A stretch of DNA of 33,814 nucleotides from Aquimonas sp044344935 (GCA_044344935.1 JBIJCA010000009.1:1-33814); one strand, 5' to 3'. Shown: positions 16,640-25,068, counted from the stretch's first letter. The notes: generated from the sequence alone by a model not told the origin. Program-made: numbers and translations.

Positions 16640-18280
16640 CGAGGCCGGCAGCTGGAAACACGACAGACCGCGCATGCAGCGCGTGCAGCAGGGCTTTCGC
16701 CGAGGAGTGCAGGTCGCGGTTGACGTTGAACAGTGTCGACGGCTCCAGCTCGTCGAGCGGGCGCTCGCCGGCTGAGCGGTAAAGATCGGCCAGCACCTGG
16801 TCGCGGGTGCTGCGGATGTCACTTCGCAGGCGCGAGATCAGCTCGATGGTGGTGCTCTCGGACTGCCCGGGTGGCAGGCTGTCGAGGCGCTGGTAGAACT
16901 GTTCAGTCTGGCGTTCGAAGCGCTCGACCCAGCGGTCGGTGGGGTCGCGCAGCGCGAGCCGCAGGTCCACCGGATTGCCGCGGATGTGCTTGATCGACTT
17001 CGCCGAGATCACCGTCTCACGCAGCGCCTGCAGCTGCGCGTTCAGGCGTCGCAGCAGATCGGCGGGCAGCTCGCGTGTCTGAAGTTGCAGCACGTATTCA
17101 GCCAGCTCGCCCTCCAGCCGCCTCAGCCGCTCGTAGCGTTCGGCGCAGCTCCGCCCACCCTCGCCGGGGTCACGGGCATCGATGTCCAGCCACGGACTGC
17201 GTTCCGGCGGATGCAGCCGCAAGGCGTAGCGGTTCAGGCCGGTCGCCAAGCACAGGCCGCGACACGCTTCTTTCTCGACTCCAGCCACGGCCGCTTCCGG
17301 CACTTCGGCCCCGGCCGCGTGCAGGTAGCGATTGACCTGCTGCCGGGCGTCGCGGAATCGGCGCTGGAGTAAGGCCGCGACAGCGCCGAACACTGGCCAG
17401 ACGAGGGTGATGCCGATCGTGTAGTAGGCGGTGTGGGGCGCCACCAGCTGCAGCAGTGGATCGGCCAGCGCCGGCAGCCCGTCGAGCATCGCCGGCAGTG
17501 GCTGCAGTATCAGCAGTGCGAGCGCGACCTTGAACAGGTTGGAGCCGACGTGGGCGGCGGCAACGCGCTTTTTGTCGGGGCTGCCGCCGACCGCCCCGAT
17601 CATTGCCGTCACCGTGGTGCTGACGCCGGTGCCGGCGGCGAACGCTGCCGCAGCCTCCAGCCCGAGTACGCCGCTGTGCGGCGCCGAGCGCGCGCTCATC
17701 ATCGCCGCCGAGCTCGACCGGATCACGGCGGTCAAGGCCACCCCGAGCAAGGCCATCGACCACAGCGGCAGCCCGGCGAACGGACTCACGTCGAACTGGG
17801 TCGCGAAGCGTTCGACGCCCTGCTTCATGAGGTCGAGTCCGAACAGCAGCAGGCCCAGCCCCACCATCAGCATCGGGATCTCGCGCAGGCGCCCGCCACG
17901 CGGCAGCAGGGCGCTGCCGAGCCCGCCGGCTCCCAGCGGCGCCAGCGCCAGCGTCGACAGGTCGAGCCTGAACCCGAGCGTCGGCACCAGCCAGGCCGTT
18001 GCGGTGGTGCCGAGGTTGGCGCCGAGGTTCACGCCGATCGCGCCCGCCAGCGGCAGGACGTCCGCGCCGACGCAGGCGAGCACCAGCAGCGAGACCGGCT
18101 AACTGCTCTGCGGCACGGCGGTGACGCCACTGCCCACCACGATGCCGCGCAGGGGGTGTTGGCGTGGTCGCGCACGAAGCGGCGGAAACTGACGCCGGCG
18201 AGGGCGCCGATGGCCTCCTCCAGCTGCTTCATGCCGAGCATGAACAGGCCGAAGCCGGCGAGCAGGGGCAGCATCTCCAT
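16640..18280 (-). pseudogene. Na+/phosphate cotransporter (NptA/YjbB-type), decayed
   Basis: Homology spans about 540 codons, the normal family length: two Na/Pi-cotransporter repeats, then a PhoU-like helical domain with no active site. It begins at ATG 18280 (MEMLPLLAGFGLFMLGMKQ) but has at least two lesions. A one-base deletion in a run of five G on the plus strand (18152-18156) breaks the frame after DHANTP; the next frame continues LRGIVVGSGVTAVPQSS. An in-frame TAG (18099-18101) follows directly after the first QSS motif. Reading then resumes in the same frame as LLVLACVGADVLP...GANLGTTATAW. Key residues also drifted: the second QSSS is RSSS, and the second GANxGTT reads GTGVSTT. No native stop is seen; the frame runs on to 15972 antisense to the neighbouring gene. 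It lies 47 nt downstream of the acetyltransferase gene on the same strand. Probably non-functional. Confidence 0.75.
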
Positions 18281-18327
18281 GGGCGATGGTCGGTGCGGGT
18301 CCAGCCTGGAGAATGCGGTCACGCGAT

Positions 18328-18909
18328 TCAGGGGCCGGGCGTGGCCACCGGACCGCCACCGGGTGCGCGATCGGGTTCGCCCTCGCGCAGACGCTTCTGC
18401 AGCCAGCAGACGTCCCACCAGCGGCCGTGCTTGTACCCGGCCCTGGCGAACACCCCGACCGGCTCGAACCCCGACCGCTGGTGGAAGGCGAGGCTGCGCG
18501 GGTTGGGCTGCACGATCACCGCCAGCGCATTGAAGTAGCCACGCTCTGCGAGCGCCGGCAGCAGTCGTTCGTACAGGCCGTGACCGATGCCCTGCCCCTG
18601 TCCGGCCGCGGCCAGATAGACCGACACCTCGCAGCTGTAGCGGTACGCCGCGCGTTCGCGGTGCGGCCCAGCATAGGCATAGCCGAGAACGGCGCCCTGG
18701 GCTTCGGCGAGCCACCAGTCCCAGCGCTCGCGCGCTGCCGCGATGCGAGCCGCGAAGGTCGGCAGATCCGGACACTCCAGCTCGAAGCAGTAGCCCGGGG
18801 CTTCGACGTAGCCCCGGTAAACTCCGAGCAGCGTTCCCGCATCTTCGGGCTCGGCGCGCCGGAACCGCAGATGCGACGGGTGCGTGGGTTCCCCTTGTTC
18901 ATGGTTCAC
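18328..18909 (-). CDS. GNAT N-acetyltransferase (phosphinothricin/methionine-sulfoximine acetyltransferase-like)
   Basis: 193 residues from the GTG at 18909. A TTG at 18981 would add 24 residues unlike the family. Single GNAT domain: RFRRAEPEDAGTLLGVY at the start, the acetyl-CoA loop AAAGQGQGIG at about 103-112, then NPRSLAFHQRSGFEPVGVFARAGYKHGRWWDVCWLQKRL, the signature end of the Pat/MnaT (YncA) subfamily. Expected to N-acetylate small toxic amino-acid analogues or amines using acetyl-CoA in the cytoplasm. It is divergent from the LuxR-type regulator gene across about 200 bp containing a dyad, and sits 47 nt upstream of the broken Na/Pi gene, perhaps once cotranscribed with it. Confidence 0.87.
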   Translation of the reverse strand: MNHEQGEPTHPSHLRFRRAEPEDAGTLLGVYRGYVEAPGYCFELECPDLPTFAARIAAARERWDWWLAEAQGAVLGYAYAGPHRERAAYRYSCEVSVYLAAAGQGQGIGHGLYERLLPALAERGYFNALAVIVQPNPRSLAFHQRSGFEPVGVFARAGYKHGRWWDVCWLQKRLREGEPDRAPGGGPVATPGP

Positions 18910-18942
18910 CTGTATTTGCTCTCTTTTGCACTGTTGATCTGA

Positions 18943-18960
18943 CTCAGTACGCACACTGAG
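18943..18960. promoter_or_regulatory. CTCAGT-N6-ACTGAG dyad in divergent region
   Basis: Perfect 6-bp inverted repeat with a 6-base spacer, located 34 bases upstream of the acetyltransferase start and 154 bases upstream of the LuxR-type gene. It is a candidate operator, possibly for the adjacent regulator. No known consensus matched. Confidence 0.3.
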
Positions 18961-19113
18961 CAGGTGGGCAAGCTGGCCCAATGCAGCCCGCGTGTCGAGC
19001 CCAGGCCGGGCCTGATTCGACTCCCGGCGCCGACGCCGACGGGTCCGGGACAGTCGTTCCGGGCAGAAGCAGCCAGCGCCGCATCCCGAACAGCCTGTCA
19101 GGCGTGGACGTCA

Positions 19114-19779
19114 ATGAGCATCGAAGCACCCGAGCACGCCACCGAGCTGCGGATTCTGCTGGCGCTGACCCGCCCGCTGCTGCGTCGGGGCCTGCAGCAC
19201 TGGCTGGCGGAAAGCCGCCCCGGAGCGCGTGTCCTCACCATCGATGAACCTGTGGATCTGGAGTCTAGCTTGCGCAGTTTCCGTCCGCGCGTGCTGCTGG
19301 CCGAACCGGGGGTGCTGTTGCGTGCGCGGATTCCCGCCGAGCAGCTTCCGCGGGTACTGCTGTTCAGTTCTGCGCCGCATTGCGCCGAGCGCGCCTCACC
19401 CAATTCCCTGTCGGCCTGCGGTCAGCTTTCCGATGGGCTGGATGATCGGGCTCTCGACGCAGCTCTCGACTGCGTGCTGAGCTGTTCGCGCGATCAGGCC
19501 TCTGACTGCGCCAGCCGTCTCTGTCCGCTGCGCGCCAGCGGCGGACCGCCGTCGCTTGGCCTGAGCGGGCGCGAGCAGGAAGTGTTCGAGCGGCTCGGCG
19601 CCGGCGAGGCGCCGCGCGAGATCGCCGCCGCGTTGGGCCTCTCGGTCAAGACCGTCGAGCACTATCGAGCGCAGATCAAGGACAAGCTCGCCCTGCGCGA
19701 CTCGCGCGAACTGCTTGAGTTTGCGGTGCTGTGGCGCCGTGGTCTGGCGACCCGACCCTCGCAGCTGCGCAGTCTCTGA
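19114..19779 (+). CDS. LuxR/NarL-type transcriptional regulator with atypical receiver
   Basis: 221 residues from ATG 19114 (MSIEAPEHA); upstream codons are Pro/Ala-rich and not conserved in style. The C-terminal 65 residues are a clear LuxR-type helix-turn-helix (LGLSGREQEVFERL, REIAAALGLSVKTVEHYRAQIKDKL). The N-terminus looks like a response-regulator receiver by shape (ELRILLALTRPLLRRGLQHWLAE). However, the acidic pair normally after beta-1 (DDxP) is Leu-Thr, and the beta-3 region that should carry the phospho-Asp reads RVLLAEPGVLL. It is therefore probably not phosphorylated by a kinase. It contains five cysteines between about residues 90 and 145, unusual for this family. Divergent from the GNAT gene. 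Targets unknown. Confidence 0.8.
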   Translation: MSIEAPEHATELRILLALTRPLLRRGLQHWLAESRPGARVLTIDEPVDLESSLRSFRPRVLLAEPGVLLRARIPAEQLPRVLLFSSAPHCAERASPNSLSACGQLSDGLDDRALDAALDCVLSCSRDQASDCASRLCPLRASGGPPSLGLSGREQEVFERLGAGEAPREIAAALGLSVKTVEHYRAQIKDKLALRDSRELLEFAVLWRRGLATRPSQLRSL

Positions 19780-19891
19780 GTTCGGTTCGCAGGTTGCGCT
19801 GGATTCCCCCCACTGGCCGGCCGCAGTTCCGTTGCGCGCTGCACGCGGCGCGCAGTGGACCGCGTACACGCAGCGGCGGCTGGCGCATCGT

Positions 19892-19897
19892 TATGCT
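19892..19897 (+). promoter_or_regulatory. Candidate -10 element (TATGCT) for PQQ dehydrogenase gene
   Basis: TATGCT lies 29 bases upstream of the ATG at 19927, a normal distance. No clear -35 partner, so the call is weak. Confidence 0.25.
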
Positions 19898-19926
19898 CGG
19901 CGACCCTGATCCTCGCGGGAGCCCGC

Positions 19927-21021
19927 ATGCGCCTTCGTCCCCTCCTGCTGTGTGTTGCTCTGGCGGTGTTTCCCCTCAGCACCTCCGCCTTCGAACCCCG
20001 CATCGAAACCCTGGTCGAGAGTCTTGAGCATCCGGCCGCGGTGGCCGAACTGCCCGACGGCAGCCTGCTGATCGGCGAACGCATCGGCCGTCTGCGCCTG
20101 TGGACATCGGCCGGCCTGTCGCCGCCGCTCGCGGGCTTGCCCGAGGTGCGTTTCGCCGGCCAAGGCGGACTGCTCGACGTGCTGCCGGATCGCGATTTCG
20201 CTTCGAATCGGATCCTGTACCTGAGCTATGCCGCCGGCAGCGGTCGCGCCAATGGCACCCGGATGGCGCGCGCCACCCTCGGAGAGGCGGGGCTTGAGGA
20301 CCTGCGCGAGATCTTCGTCGCCCAGCCTGACAAGCCCACCGATGCCCACTTCGGCGGGCGCATCGCCCAGCTCGCCGACGGCAGCCTGGTGCTGACTCTG
20401 GGCGACGGCTTCAGCCTGCGTGAAGCGGCGCAGGACCTGCGCAGCCACCTGGGCAAGATCGTGCGTGTCCACACCGACGGCAGCGTGCCGGCCGACAACC
20501 CCTTCGTCGGGCGCGCTGATGCGTTGCCGGAGATCTACAGCCTCGGCCATCGCAACGTGCAGGGCATCGCCATCGACGCCGAGCGCGGAATTCTGTGGGC
20601 CCACGAACATGGCCCGCGCGGCGGCGACGAGCTCAATCGCATCGAGCCCGGAATCAACTACGGGTGGCCGGTGGCCACCGCGGGGCTCGACTACAGCGGC
20701 GCACAGATCAGTCCGTTCGAGCGCTACGCCGGCATGCGCGATCCCGTGCACGGCTGGACTCCCTCGATCGCACCCTCGGCGATGGTGCTCTATCGCGGCG
20801 CCGCGTTCGCGCAGTGGCAGAACGACCTGCTGGTGACCGCCCTGGCGGGCCGTGCGCTGCACCGTCTGCAGATCGACGCGGACGGCCGGGTGCAGCAGGA
20901 AGACGTGCTGCTGCGTTCACTCGGCGAGCGTCTGCGCGATGTGCGGGTCGACGCGCAGGGTCGCGTGCTGCTGTTGACCGACGGCGCTCGCGGCAAGCTG
21001 TTGAGACTGTCGCCGCCCTAG
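19927..21021 (+). CDS. PQQ-dependent sugar dehydrogenase (soluble aldose dehydrogenase, YliI/Asd-like)
   Basis: 364 residues from ATG 19927 with GGGAG just upstream. Sec signal peptide (MRLRPLLLC..., cleavage near STSA-FEP at about residue 21), so the enzyme is periplasmic. The mature part is a six-bladed propeller of the GSDH family, with PAAVAELPDGSLLIGER, GGLLDVLPDRDF, DAHFGGRIAQLADG, LGHRNVQGIAID, HEHGPRGGDELNRIEPGINYGWP and YRGAAFAQWQNDLLVTAL all in the usual order. The length matches E. coli YliI. Known reaction: PQQ-dependent oxidation of aldoses at C1 to lactones, passing electrons to the respiratory chain. No pqq biosynthesis genes are in the window, so PQQ may be made elsewhere or scavenged. 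Confidence 0.92.
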   Translation: MRLRPLLLCVALAVFPLSTSAFEPRIETLVESLEHPAAVAELPDGSLLIGERIGRLRLWTSAGLSPPLAGLPEVRFAGQGGLLDVLPDRDFASNRILYLSYAAGSGRANGTRMARATLGEAGLEDLREIFVAQPDKPTDAHFGGRIAQLADGSLVLTLGDGFSLREAAQDLRSHLGKIVRVHTDGSVPADNPFVGRADALPEIYSLGHRNVQGIAIDAERGILWAHEHGPRGGDELNRIEPGINYGWPVATAGLDYSGAQISPFERYAGMRDPVHGWTPSIAPSAMVLYRGAAFAQWQNDLLVTALAGRALHRLQIDADGRVQQEDVLLRSLGERLRDVRVDAQGRVLLLTDGARGKLLRLSPP

Positions 21022-21350
21022 CCGCCTGTCGGGCTTTGGTTCGCCGGCCTGCAGCCCGCCCCCGCCCGCTCCAGTGTCCCGCCGATTCTTGACCCACGCG
21101 GCCCGTTCATGGCCTTCGGATCATCGAAAGGCTGTCCCCGCGCAGTCGCCAGTTGGCTTGAGCTCAGCGTGCTCGACGGGCTGCCAGGGCGGTCAGGTGC
21201 GCCCGCTGCCGCGCCGGCGTCTCCGCCAGCCTGCGCCCTCGCTGCGCGGATTCCCGGCGCAAGCACGCACCGACGCACGCCGTCGCGCGTCCTGCACGTC
21301 ACGTTGCCCTACCTCCACAGTCCGGTCGCGGCCTGCCCACGGTGAGAGCC
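21022..21350. other. Intergenic stretch, no gene recognised
   Basis: 329 bases, GC-rich, between the sugar dehydrogenase and the DUF6384-like gene. Short open frames occur on both strands but have no recognisable domain, no ribosome-binding site and arginine/alanine/proline-rich composition typical of chance frames. A TTGACC at 21089 has no -10 partner at 16-18 bases. The end carries the GGTGAG ribosome-binding site of the next gene. Confidence 0.6.
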
Positions 21351-22640
21351 ATGTCCCACGGAGAGATTCAAGGCTTCACACGCGACGCCGCGCGCCTGGC
21401 GCGGCTCGGCGCTTTGGCGCGGCAGCTGGGTGCCATGCCCGAGCTGCGCGAGACCGCGCCCGCCGAGACCCGCTTCGGCCCGCTGATGCGCGCCCTGCCC
21501 GAGGGTCTTGAGGCCGCGCCGGCGCTGGTCGCCTGGGCTGTCGATGTCGCCGATCGCGCAGATTGGACGCCGCCTGCGCCGCGCGGGCCCGGGCTGGTGC
21601 TGGCCAGGCTGTGGGTGTCGCGGGCGCGCTGGCTGCGGCCGTTGCTTGCGCTGTTGGCGCTGCTGGCGATCGGCATCGTTTCACTGTTCACCGTGCACGG
21701 CATCGAGGCCGCGCGGGAGCGCGGTGCGCAGCAGGCCTACCTGCGCGACCTTGATGCGCTGCGAACCGAGAGCGTCACGATCCGCGGGCGCATCGCGCCG
21801 ATCGAGGGCCTCGATGCGCGCATCGCGCTGCGGGCGGCGGAGGTGCAGACGCAGGCGGAGAACGCGCTGCGGCAGGCCGACCTTTCGCTCAGCCAGGGCC
21901 AGAACCTCGACGAGGTGCGGCGGGCGCTCGATGAAGCGCGTGCCGCGGCGCGGCAGGTCCACGCCTGGCGCGAATCTGCACAGGCTCTGGCGCGCGTCGA
22001 TGCGGCAGCGTGGCCGGCTCGTCATGCCGTACTCCGCAGCGTCTTCGACCAGCGCCTCGCCGAGGCCTTGACGCAAGGGTCGGCGGAGTCTGTGAGCGCT
22101 GCGGCGGCCGCTAGCGCGGATTTCGCCGCGTGGCTGCCGCAGCTCGATGCACAGCCGCTGCCCGCAACCACTGACGCCGAGGCGAGCGCGGCCCTGGCGG
22201 CCGCACGCGAGCGCACCGAGGCGTCCGTGCGCAGCGCCGATCTGCAGGCCGCACAGGCCGCGCTGGCCGATGAGCAGCGTCTGGCCGATTTCATTCTCAG
22301 CCGCTTCGAACTGCGCATCGTCGATCGCGCTGGCGTGCAGTCCGGCGTCTGGCGCTACACCGAAGGCTCTCCGGAGGCGCGCGACTACTACCTCGTTGTC
22401 GAAGCGGTCGATGCCACCGGTCGGGTGCTCGTGCTGCCGATCGAGAACGAGGAAACGCAGCGGACGGAGTCTGTAAGCATGTTCGGCGTGCGCGTGCCGG
22501 CCGAAGTGTACGAACGCTACCGGGCCGAAAAGATCGCGCGCGGGCGGATCGAGCAGCGGCAGATCGGGCGCAAGCCGAGCGGTGTCCTGAAGATGCAGTT
22601 CGACCTGCCGTCGAGCGGCGGCTACATCACGGAGTGGTGA
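21351..22640 (+). CDS. One-helix membrane protein with coiled coil, DUF6384-like
   Basis: 429 residues from ATG 21351, preceded by GGTGAGAG. A cytoplasmic N-terminal segment (about 1-90, with PALVAWAVDVADRADW) precedes one strong membrane helix (about 95-116). A long Ala/Arg/Glu-rich coiled coil follows (about 120-300). A compact C-terminal domain (about 315-429) contains VWRYTEGSPEARDYYLVVEAVD, VLVLPIENEET, MFGVRVPAEVYER and, at the end, KMQFDLPSSGGYITEW. I believe this is the DUF6384 family but cannot run a search. No enzyme motif is visible. The stop is one base from the start of the next gene, so the two are coupled and probably act together. A scaffold or envelope-associated role is inference. 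Confidence 0.68.
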   Translation: MSHGEIQGFTRDAARLARLGALARQLGAMPELRETAPAETRFGPLMRALPEGLEAAPALVAWAVDVADRADWTPPAPRGPGLVLARLWVSRARWLRPLLALLALLAIGIVSLFTVHGIEAARERGAQQAYLRDLDALRTESVTIRGRIAPIEGLDARIALRAAEVQTQAENALRQADLSLSQGQNLDEVRRALDEARAAARQVHAWRESAQALARVDAAAWPARHAVLRSVFDQRLAEALTQGSAESVSAAAAASADFAAWLPQLDAQPLPATTDAEASAALAAARERTEASVRSADLQAAQAALADEQRLADFILSRFELRIVDRAGVQSGVWRYTEGSPEARDYYLVVEAVDATGRVLVLPIENEETQRTESVSMFGVRVPAEVYERYRAEKIARGRIEQRQIGRKPSGVLKMQFDLPSSGGYITEW

Positions 22641-22641
22641 G

Positions 22642-24051
22642 ATGCGCGGAGCCCAATTCGAATCGCAGCTGCAGGCGGCGCTGGAGGAGGCCGGACGGGC
22701 GCTTGCCAGCACTCACGCCACCCTGGGCGAGACGCTCGCGCGCCAGGACGGTCTTGAGCGCAGCCTTGGCGACGCCCTGCACCGGATCGCCGAGCAACGA
22801 CTGGCCGCTGCTGGACGCAGCGAGACCCTGCACGCGCTGGGTGCCCTCGATCAGGATCTCGCGGTAGTCGCCGCGCGCCGTCGCGAGCGCAGCGTCGCTC
22901 TGGTCAGCGCGCGGGAGCTGGCGCGGCAGGACAGTGCCGAGGCGACGCGGCGAGTGGGCGAGGCGGACTCGCGGGCTGCCGCTGCCCGGCAGCATGCCGA
23001 TCAGCTGAGGGCGGCGGCGCTTGCCGACTTCCACGCGACGGCCGAGGCCGTGGAGCGGCTGGCGGCCCTCGATCTGGCAGATCGCGACGGCGATGCCGCC
23101 GAGCGCGCGCACGCCGAAGCCTCAGCGAAACACGAGGCCTTCGTCGGGGCCCTGCAGCATCCTGTCCATGTCTATCTGCGCAAGCGCGGCTATGCGACAC
23201 CGGACTATTCCGCGGCGTGGCTGCCGCGGCTGCTGGACGCCGCGGCCGCCCTTGCCTCGCGCTACGCCGAGGCGCATCTGCGCGAGCAACTGCTGCTGGG
23301 CGCGATCGACGCCCGTGCCGCGGAGCTCGCGCATGCCGAGACGCAGTTCGAGTCGGCCGATGCGGCGCTGCACTCGGCGGCCGAGGCCTTCATCGCCGCG
23401 ACCGCTGCTGCGCCGGCGCAGGCCCACGCCGAGCAGGAGGAGTCGGCGCTTGCGAGCTGTCGTTCGGCGCTGAGCGCTGCCGAGAGTCGAGTCGAGGGCC
23501 TCGACGCCGAGATCGCGGCGATCGAGTCCGGTCGCGACGAGGACGCGGTGCACGCGCACGCACGCATCGTGTCCGAACTCATGCGGCTGGGCGCAGCAGC
23601 GCGCGCCGAAGCGGTCAAGGACACCGCTGCCGCGGACGATGACCGCGCCCATGCCGAAGCGAGCGCACTGGAAGACGCGCTGCGCGTCGCAGCGGCTGAA
23701 GCGACTCGCTTGGGCGCAGAAGCCGATGCGCAGGCGCAGGCCGTGGAGCGGATCCAACAGCTGCGCACCGAGGCGGCCCGGCACGGCTGGTCGGGTGCGG
23801 ACTCCGAGTTCCGTGGGCTTGACCTCGGAGCGCTGCTGATCAGTTTGACCACCGCGCGCGTTTCCGTGGCGGACGCCACCCGCACCGTCGAGCGCAGCCA
23901 CCGGGTGATCCGTCCGTCCGCAGCCGCAAGCCCTTGGGCAGGTGGCGGCGCCCGCTGGGGCAGCGGTCGAGCGGGCGGGTTCGGGGGCGGCAGTCGCAGT
24001 TCCGGCGGTGGTTTCGGCGGCGGCGGGCGCCGCACCGGGGGCGGCTTCTAG
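22642..24051 (+). CDS. Alanine-rich coiled-coil protein with Gly-rich C-terminal tail, partner of upstream gene
   Basis: 469 residues, no signal peptide. Nearly all of it is predicted helix and coiled coil (about 5-165 and 205-400), rich in Ala, Glu and Arg. A short non-repetitive insert lies in the middle (HPVHVYLRKRGYATPDYSAAWLPRLLDA, about 172-199) and looks like the only conserved globular core. The last 35 residues are a low-complexity tail of Gly, Ser and Arg (FGGGSRSSGGGFGGGG...). Such tails end TPM-domain and other membrane-associated proteins. The ATG follows the previous stop by one base (TGAGATG), with GGAG upstream. No known function recognised. A terminator-like hairpin lies 46 bases downstream. 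Confidence 0.65.
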   Translation: MRGAQFESQLQAALEEAGRALASTHATLGETLARQDGLERSLGDALHRIAEQRLAAAGRSETLHALGALDQDLAVVAARRRERSVALVSARELARQDSAEATRRVGEADSRAAAARQHADQLRAAALADFHATAEAVERLAALDLADRDGDAAERAHAEASAKHEAFVGALQHPVHVYLRKRGYATPDYSAAWLPRLLDAAAALASRYAEAHLREQLLLGAIDARAAELAHAETQFESADAALHSAAEAFIAATAAAPAQAHAEQEESALASCRSALSAAESRVEGLDAEIAAIESGRDEDAVHAHARIVSELMRLGAAARAEAVKDTAAADDDRAHAEASALEDALRVAAAEATRLGAEADAQAQAVERIQQLRTEAARHGWSGADSEFRGLDLGALLISLTTARVSVADATRTVERSHRVIRPSAAASPWAGGGARWGSGRAGGFGGGSRSSGGGFGGGGRRTGGGF

Positions 24052-24091
24052 CAGCGCTTGGGAGGGCCGCGAGAACGCCGGTAGCAGGCAC

Positions 24092-24114
24092 AAAAAACCC
24101 CGCAAAACGCGGGG
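24092..24114 (-). terminator. Intrinsic terminator of tRNA-Met
   Basis: On the minus strand CCCCGC-GTTTT-GCGGGG is followed by six T (plus-strand A at 24092-24097): a textbook rho-independent terminator 19 bases after the tRNA 3' end. On the plus strand the same stem is followed only by TTGGTT, so it could weakly end the coiled-coil gene as well. Confidence 0.88.
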
Positions 24115-24132
24115 TTGGTTGACGCATCGACC

Positions 24133-24209
24133 TGGTGGCTATGGGTGGACTCGAACCACCGACCCCAGCATTATGAGTGCTGTGCTCTAACCGGCTGAGC
24201 TACATAGCC
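24133..24209 (-). tRNA. tRNA-Met (CAT), elongator
   Basis: 77 nt including an encoded 3' CCA. The acceptor stem GGCTATG pairs with CATAGCC, with discriminator A. The D-arm is AGCTCAGCCGGTTAGAGC, the anticodon loop is CTCATAA (anticodon CAT), and the T-arm loop is GGTTCGAGTCC. The first pair is G-C, not the mismatched C-A of initiator tRNA, and the body closely resembles E. coli elongator metT rather than the lysidine-modified tRNA-Ile2. Flanked by its own promoter and terminator. Confidence 0.95.
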
Positions 24210-24250
24210 AAGCGACGCAGGGCCCGGACGCGACCGTCCGAGAGCCGCGC

Positions 24251-24279
24251 ATTCTGCTCGCGGCCGTTGGCGGGGTCAA
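24251..24279 (-). promoter_or_regulatory. Promoter of tRNA-Met
   Basis: Minus-strand TTGACC (24274-24279), a 17-base spacer, then CAGAAT (24251-24256). The bases after the -10 are very GC-rich, as in stringently controlled stable-RNA promoters. The predicted start leaves a leader of about 35 nt before the tRNA. Confidence 0.6.
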
Positions 24280-24454
24280 GCGCAGACGAGGCTCCGCGCC
24301 TGTACGCGCTGGCATTACCGCCCTTCGCCGCGGTCTGAGTGGCGGAACCGCAGAAGCGGACCGGCGCGGCTCGTCCGCGCTTGTCGACTTTGGTTGTGGC
24401 GCTTCCCGCCGCTGTGGCACAGTCCCTCGCATCTTGAGTTTGGAGTTCCGTCCC

Positions 24455-25039
24455 GTGATCGATCCGGACGGGTACCGCCCGAACGTTGGCATCATCCTGA
24501 TGCACTCCACCGGCCAGGTGCTCTGGGCGCGTCGGGTGACGCGGGACGGCTGGCAGTTCCCGCAGGGCGGCATGAACAGTGATGAGACACCGTTGGAGGC
24601 GATGTACCGCGAGCTTGACGAGGAAGTAGGCCTGGGGCCGGACCACGTCGAACTGCTGGGCGCCACTCCGGGGTGGCTGCGCTATCGCCTGCCGCGGCGC
24701 TGCGTGCGCCCCGGCAAGCGGCCCCTGTGCATAGGCCAGAAACAGGTGTGGTTCCTGCTGCAGCTCAAGGCCGAAGAGGCCGCGGTGCGGCTCGATGCCC
24801 ACGAGCGGCCGGAGTTCGACAGCTGGCGCTGGGTCGACTTCTGGTATCCGCTGGAGCACGTGGTCAGCTTCAAGCGGCGGGTCTACGCCCAGGCTTTGAA
24901 GCACCTCGCTCCCTTTGCCGAACAGGCCTGTGGCGCGAGCATTCTGGAGTTTGCACCGCCGAGCCTGGAGGCCGATGTCGCGGTGCCGAGGCGTGAGCGA
25001 CGCGCGGCCGCGCGGGAGGCGGCGGGCGGAGGTCTCTGA
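24455..25039 (+). CDS. rppH: RNA pyrophosphohydrolase (Nudix)
   Basis: 194 residues from GTG 24455, where the family's conserved start (V/M)IDPDGYRPNVGIIL begins; GGAG lies nine bases upstream. The Nudix box GGMNSDETPLEAMYRELDEEVGL is complete, with the catalytic RELxEE. QFPQGG, WLRYRLP, GQKQVWFLL and EFDSWRWVDFWYPLEHVVSFKRRVY are all typical RppH. It removes pyrophosphate from the 5' triphosphate end of transcripts in the cytoplasm, which starts RNase E-dependent mRNA decay. The C-terminal 35 residues (Arg/Ala-rich) are a longer, disordered tail than in E. coli RppH (176 aa). The gene is divergent from the tRNA. Confidence 0.95.
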   Translation: MIDPDGYRPNVGIILMHSTGQVLWARRVTRDGWQFPQGGMNSDETPLEAMYRELDEEVGLGPDHVELLGATPGWLRYRLPRRCVRPGKRPLCIGQKQVWFLLQLKAEEAAVRLDAHERPEFDSWRWVDFWYPLEHVVSFKRRVYAQALKHLAPFAEQACGASILEFAPPSLEADVAVPRRERRAAAREAAGGGL

Positions 25040-25068
25040 ACCGTTCGTCGGCTGCGGCGGAAGTCTTG

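Noticed and set aside
15972..16640. C-terminal 220-codon extension of the Na/Pi transporter frame
   Set aside because: Antisense to the GT-C-like gene, Gln/Arg-rich low complexity and beyond the family's normal end; read-through of a gene that lost its stop.
21109..21345. Small plus-strand frame in the gap before the DUF6384-like gene
   Set aside because: No ribosome-binding site, no recognisable domain, and Pro/Ala/Arg composition of chance frames.
24133..24209. tRNA-Ile2 or initiator tRNA-fMet instead of elongator tRNA-Met
   Set aside because: First acceptor pair is G-C, excluding initiator; the acceptor and D-arm sequences resemble elongator Met rather than the Ile2 type.
24415..24432. 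Sigma-54 promoter upstream of rppH (TGGCAC ... CTCGCA)
   Set aside because: GG to GC distance is one base too long for the -24/-12 rule.
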